From Antedon mediterranea (Eukaryota; Echinodermata; Crinoidea; Comatulida; Antedonidae): 64,000 nucleotides of DNA. The notes under the pieces were generated by a model, which had not been told where the DNA came from, did not search any database, and saw only the letters and a program-made list of their open reading frames with translations. Position numbers and translations under genes: made by a program. This document shows, piece by piece, positions 60,824 through 64,000 of this stretch; position 1 is the first letter of the stretch; each line of letters starts with the position of its first letter. The stretch spans positions 27,269,795-27,333,794 of the forward strand of contig NC_092670.1 of the NCBI RefSeq assembly GCF_964355755.1, in the 5' to 3' direction.

Positions 60824-63530
60824 TAAATTTTCGCCATTTTTCGAAAAAAAATTCTTATGGCCTCTTGCAGGAACATTTTTCGAAAAATGGCTAAATTTCG
60901 AACCTTTTATTTTTTGACATAACTAGTTACTATGGCTCTATAAGATGATGTTAACACAATATATTTGCATAAATGGCAATATTATAATTTATCATAATTA
61001 TAGAATCTTAAAAATTGGACATTTTGGCCCTTTTTCAAAAAAATTCCTATAGTCCCCCAGAAGGAAATTTTCGAAAATTAGCAAAATTTTGACTCTTTTC
61101 TTTTTTAACATAACTATTTACGATGGCTCTATAAGATGATGTTAACACAATATATGTCCATAAATGGCAAAATTATAGCATAATTATTTAATTTTAAAAA
61201 GTGTAAAATTTTTGCCATTTTCGACCCTTTTATATTTTGACATAAGTAGTTGCTATGGCTCTATAAGATGATGTCAGCACAATATATGTGCATAAATGGC
61301 AATATTATAGCATAATTTTTGAATTTTAAAAAGTGGAAATTTTAGTCATTTTTCGAAAAAATTCCTATGGACCCCCCAGGGAAATTTTTCGCAAAAATGG
61401 CCAAATTTTAACCCTTTTATTTTTTGACATAACTAGTAAATATGGCTCTATAAGATGATGTTAGCACAATATATTTGCAAAAATGACAATATTATCGCAT
61501 AATTATTGAATTTTAAAAAGTGGGAATTTTGGCCATTTTTCGACCCTTTTATTTTTTTGACATAACTAGCTGCTATGTCTCTATAAGATGATGTAAACAC
61601 AATATATTTGCATAAATTCCAATATTATAGCATAATTATTGAATTTTAAAAAGTGGAAATTTTGGCCATTTTTCGAAAAAATTCCTATGGTCCCCAGCAG
61701 GGCAATTTTCAAAAAATGTCCAAATTTTGATCCTTTTATTTTTTGACATAACTAGTTACTATAGCTCTATAAGATGATGTTAGCACAATATAGTTATTTG
61801 CATAAATGGCAATATTATAGCATAATTTATGAATTTTAAACAATGGAAATTTTGACCATTTTTCGAAAAACAATCTTATGGTTCCCTGCAGGGAAATTTT
61901 CGCAAAAATGGCCAAATTTCGACCCTTTTATTTCTTGACATAACTAGTTACTATGGCTCTATAAGATGATGTTAAAACAATATATGCGCATAAATGGCAA
62001 TATTATAGCCTAACTATAGAATTTTGAAAATTGGAAATTTTTGCCATTTTTCGAAAAAATTCCTATGGTCCCCCGCAGGGAAATTTTCGCAAAAATGGCC
62101 AAACTTCAAACCTTTTATTAGTCGCGTGGACGCGACTCTACAGTTCCCTATGTCGGTCGGTCTGTCGGTCTGTCTGTCGGTCCGGTATCACTTTGCGTTT
62201 TATCGCTTTTCTGTACTTTTGAACTGTTTTGATGTACAGAAAAGTTTTAAAGTACATTACTTTTTGAAAGTTCAATTATTTCTGAGAGCACGCAACTTAT
62301 TGTTGTTGGCCTTGTTTTTTGACATAACGAGTTACTATGGCTGTATAAGATGATGTTAACACAATATATGTGCATAAATGGCAATATTATAGCCTAATTA
62401 TAGAAATTAAAAAGGTGGACATTTTGGTCGTTTTCGAAAAAAATCGTATGGTCCCCCGCCGGGAAATTGTCGCAAAAATGTCGAAATTTCAAACCTTTTA
62501 TTTTTTGACATAACTATTTACCTTGGCTCTATAAGTTGATGTTTACACAACATATGTGCATAAATGGCAATATTATAGTCTAATTATTGAATTTTAAAAG
62601 GTGGAAATTTTGGTCATTTTGCGAAAAAATTCCTGTGGTCCCCGCAGGAAAATTTAGGAAAAAAAGCCAAATTTCGACCCTTTTATTTTTTGACATAACT
62701 AGTTACTCTGGCTGTATAAGGTGATGTTAGCACAATATATTTGCATAAATGGCAATATTATTGCATAATTTTCGAATTTTAAAAAGTGTAAATTTTCGCC
62801 ATTTTTCGAAAAAAAAATCTTATGGTCCCCCTCTGGGAAATTTTATAAAAATGGCCAAATTTAGACCTTTTTATTTTTCGACATAACTAGTTATTATGGC
62901 TCTATAAGATGATGTTAGCACAATGTGCATAAATGGCAATATTATAGCATAATTTCTGAATTTTAAAAAGTGGAAATTTTGGCCATTTTTCGGAAAAAAT
63001 TTTCGATAAATTGTTAAATTTCGATCCTTTTATTTTTTGACATAACTAGTTACGATGGCTCTATAAGAAGATGATGCTAACACAATATATTTGCATAAAT
63101 GCCAATAAAATAATAGCATAATTATTGAATTTTAAAAAGTGGAAATTTTGGCCAGTTTTCCGCAGGGAAATTTTCGCAAAAATTGCCAAATTTCAAACCT
63201 TTTATTTTTTGACATAACTATTTACTATTGCTTTTTAAGATAACTAGTTACTATGGCTCTATAAGATGATGTTAGCACAATATATGTGCATAGATAGCAA
63301 TATTATAGCATAATTTTTGAATTTAAAAAAGTGGGAATTTTAGTCATTTTTCGAAAAAAATTCCTATGGTCCCCACCCCTCCCCAATATAAAAAGGGCAA
63401 TATTATAGCATAATTATTGAATTTTCGAATTTTAAAAAGTGTAAATTTTCGCCATTTTTCGAAAAAAAAATCTTATGGTTCCCCTCCGGGAAATTTACGA
63501 AAAATGGCCAAATTTAGACGCTTTTATTTT
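60824..63530 (-). repeat. 135/190-bp AT-rich satellite, - orientation
   Basis: The same units as 55456-59473, reverse complemented: TGACATAACTAGTTACTATG, GCTCTATAAGATGATGTTA, GGCAATATTATAGCATAATT. The 200-bp insert lies at 62116-62315. Confidence 0.95.
62116..62315 (-). mobile_element. 200-bp insert in the - arm of the satellite
   Basis: Reverse complement of 56661-56857 with small changes (GTGGACGCGAC for the palindromic end). It is followed by the same satellite words as in the + arm. Confidence 0.75.
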
Positions 63531-64000
63531 AATAGTCTATTTATATGAAATGAATGATCAATCAATGAAAAATAATGCCATGCAACTTTGCTTCTGATTT
63601 TAAAAAAGGTCCACTTGTTTAGGCCTGACATTTACAACACTCAAAATATCTCACTTTCAAAAACAATATTTATTTTCCATTAAAAAAAAAAAAGAAAAAA
63701 ATATTCGTAGAGGTTCGAACCCACTACTGCGAGAACTCAAACCTGAGCACTACCGGTTACACCACAAACCAGTAGATGACAGAAGAGCTGATAACAGTCT
63801 ATTTATATGAAATGAATGATCAATCAATGAAAAATAATGCCATGCAACTTTTTTTCTGATTGAAAAAAATGTCCACTTGTTTAGGCCTGACATTTACAAC
63901 CCTCAAAATATCTCACTTTCAAAAACAATATTTATTTTCAAATAAAAAAAAAATATCCTTACAGGTTTGAACCCACTACTGGGAGCACTCAAAACTGAGC
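63531..64000 (-). repeat. 262-bp tandem repeat with tRNA-like (Pol III A/B box) segment, two copies
   Basis: AGTCTATTTATATGAAATGA starts at 63534 and again at 63796. Each unit contains CAATCAATGAAAAATAATGC, TTTAGGCCTGACATTTACAA and a tRNA-like stretch. On the minus strand the first copy (about 63705-63775) has GGTGTAACCGGTAGTGC (A-box-like) and GGGTTCGAACC (B box). The cloverleaf is imperfect, so I take it as a tRNA-derived SINE or pseudo-tRNA. The second copy is cut by the window end. Confidence 0.6.

Noticed and set aside
62024-62353. 109-codon frame across the 200-bp insert
   Set aside because: Made from satellite and insert sequence. A similar frame arises on the opposite strand in the other arm; no domain.

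Overview
The window is eukaryotic, almost certainly from a marine invertebrate animal. It has spliced genes with GT/GC-AG introns, an AT-rich background, clouds of AGGCCT palindromes, and a mix of Ty3/gypsy, Ginger1-type, CR1/L2-type, Penelope-type and Helitron-like sequences. That mix would fit an echinoderm or another deuterostome, but the species cannot be fixed from sequence alone. No bacterial, viral or organellar gene set is present. The window is dominated by mobile elements and tandem satellites. Only one host-like multi-exon gene is well supported.

Layout. 1-536 is non-coding and ends in a degenerate repeat. 537-9116 is a very young Ty3/gypsy LTR retrotransposon: the two 582-bp LTRs differ at one base, gag and pol are open, and a 4-bp target duplication flanks it. 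10165-13090 holds an integrase with a GPY/F module fused to an OTU cysteine protease and split by introns, which is the architecture of Ginger1 DNA transposons; one in-frame stop lies in its upstream exon. 14315-14385 is a tRNA-like sequence. About 14516-22885 is bounded by inverted CACTT/GGGAGACA termini with repeated subterminal decamers. Inside it lie a CpG-rich promoter-like patch, an AGGCCT cloud, and a gene whose acidic/basic exon has been tandemly copied four times (16342-20647). A 0.9-kb inverted-repeat element sits in its first coding intron, and a 113-bp repeat follows its stop codon.

23700-32175 is a 132-bp satellite with a 3855-bp higher-order block present twice. 32342-36463 is a 4.1-kb element with diverged long terminal inverted repeats. 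It is followed by a promoter-like patch, a LINE fragment, a 30-bp minisatellite, a run of Helitron-like units (38520-42536) and a Penelope-type endonuclease fragment. 44250-46930 is another satellite with a 1020-bp higher-order period, enclosed by a perfect 32-bp inverted repeat.

48985-63530 is a satellite complex. A 19-bp (GAGAGAGATAGATCAGCGA) array is interrupted by a complete one-ORF LINE (51560-55376). A 135/190-bp satellite follows in + orientation, then more of the 19-bp array, then the same satellite in - orientation. Both arms carry the same 200-bp insert in opposite orientation. The window ends in a tandemly duplicated tRNA-like repeat.

The most interesting points are the Ginger1-OTU transposase with a GC-AG intron, the transposon-like termini around a gene with symmetric exon duplication, the gag/pol -1 frame overlap of a near-intact retroelement with an atypical HHDD polymerase motif, and the large satellite architectures.
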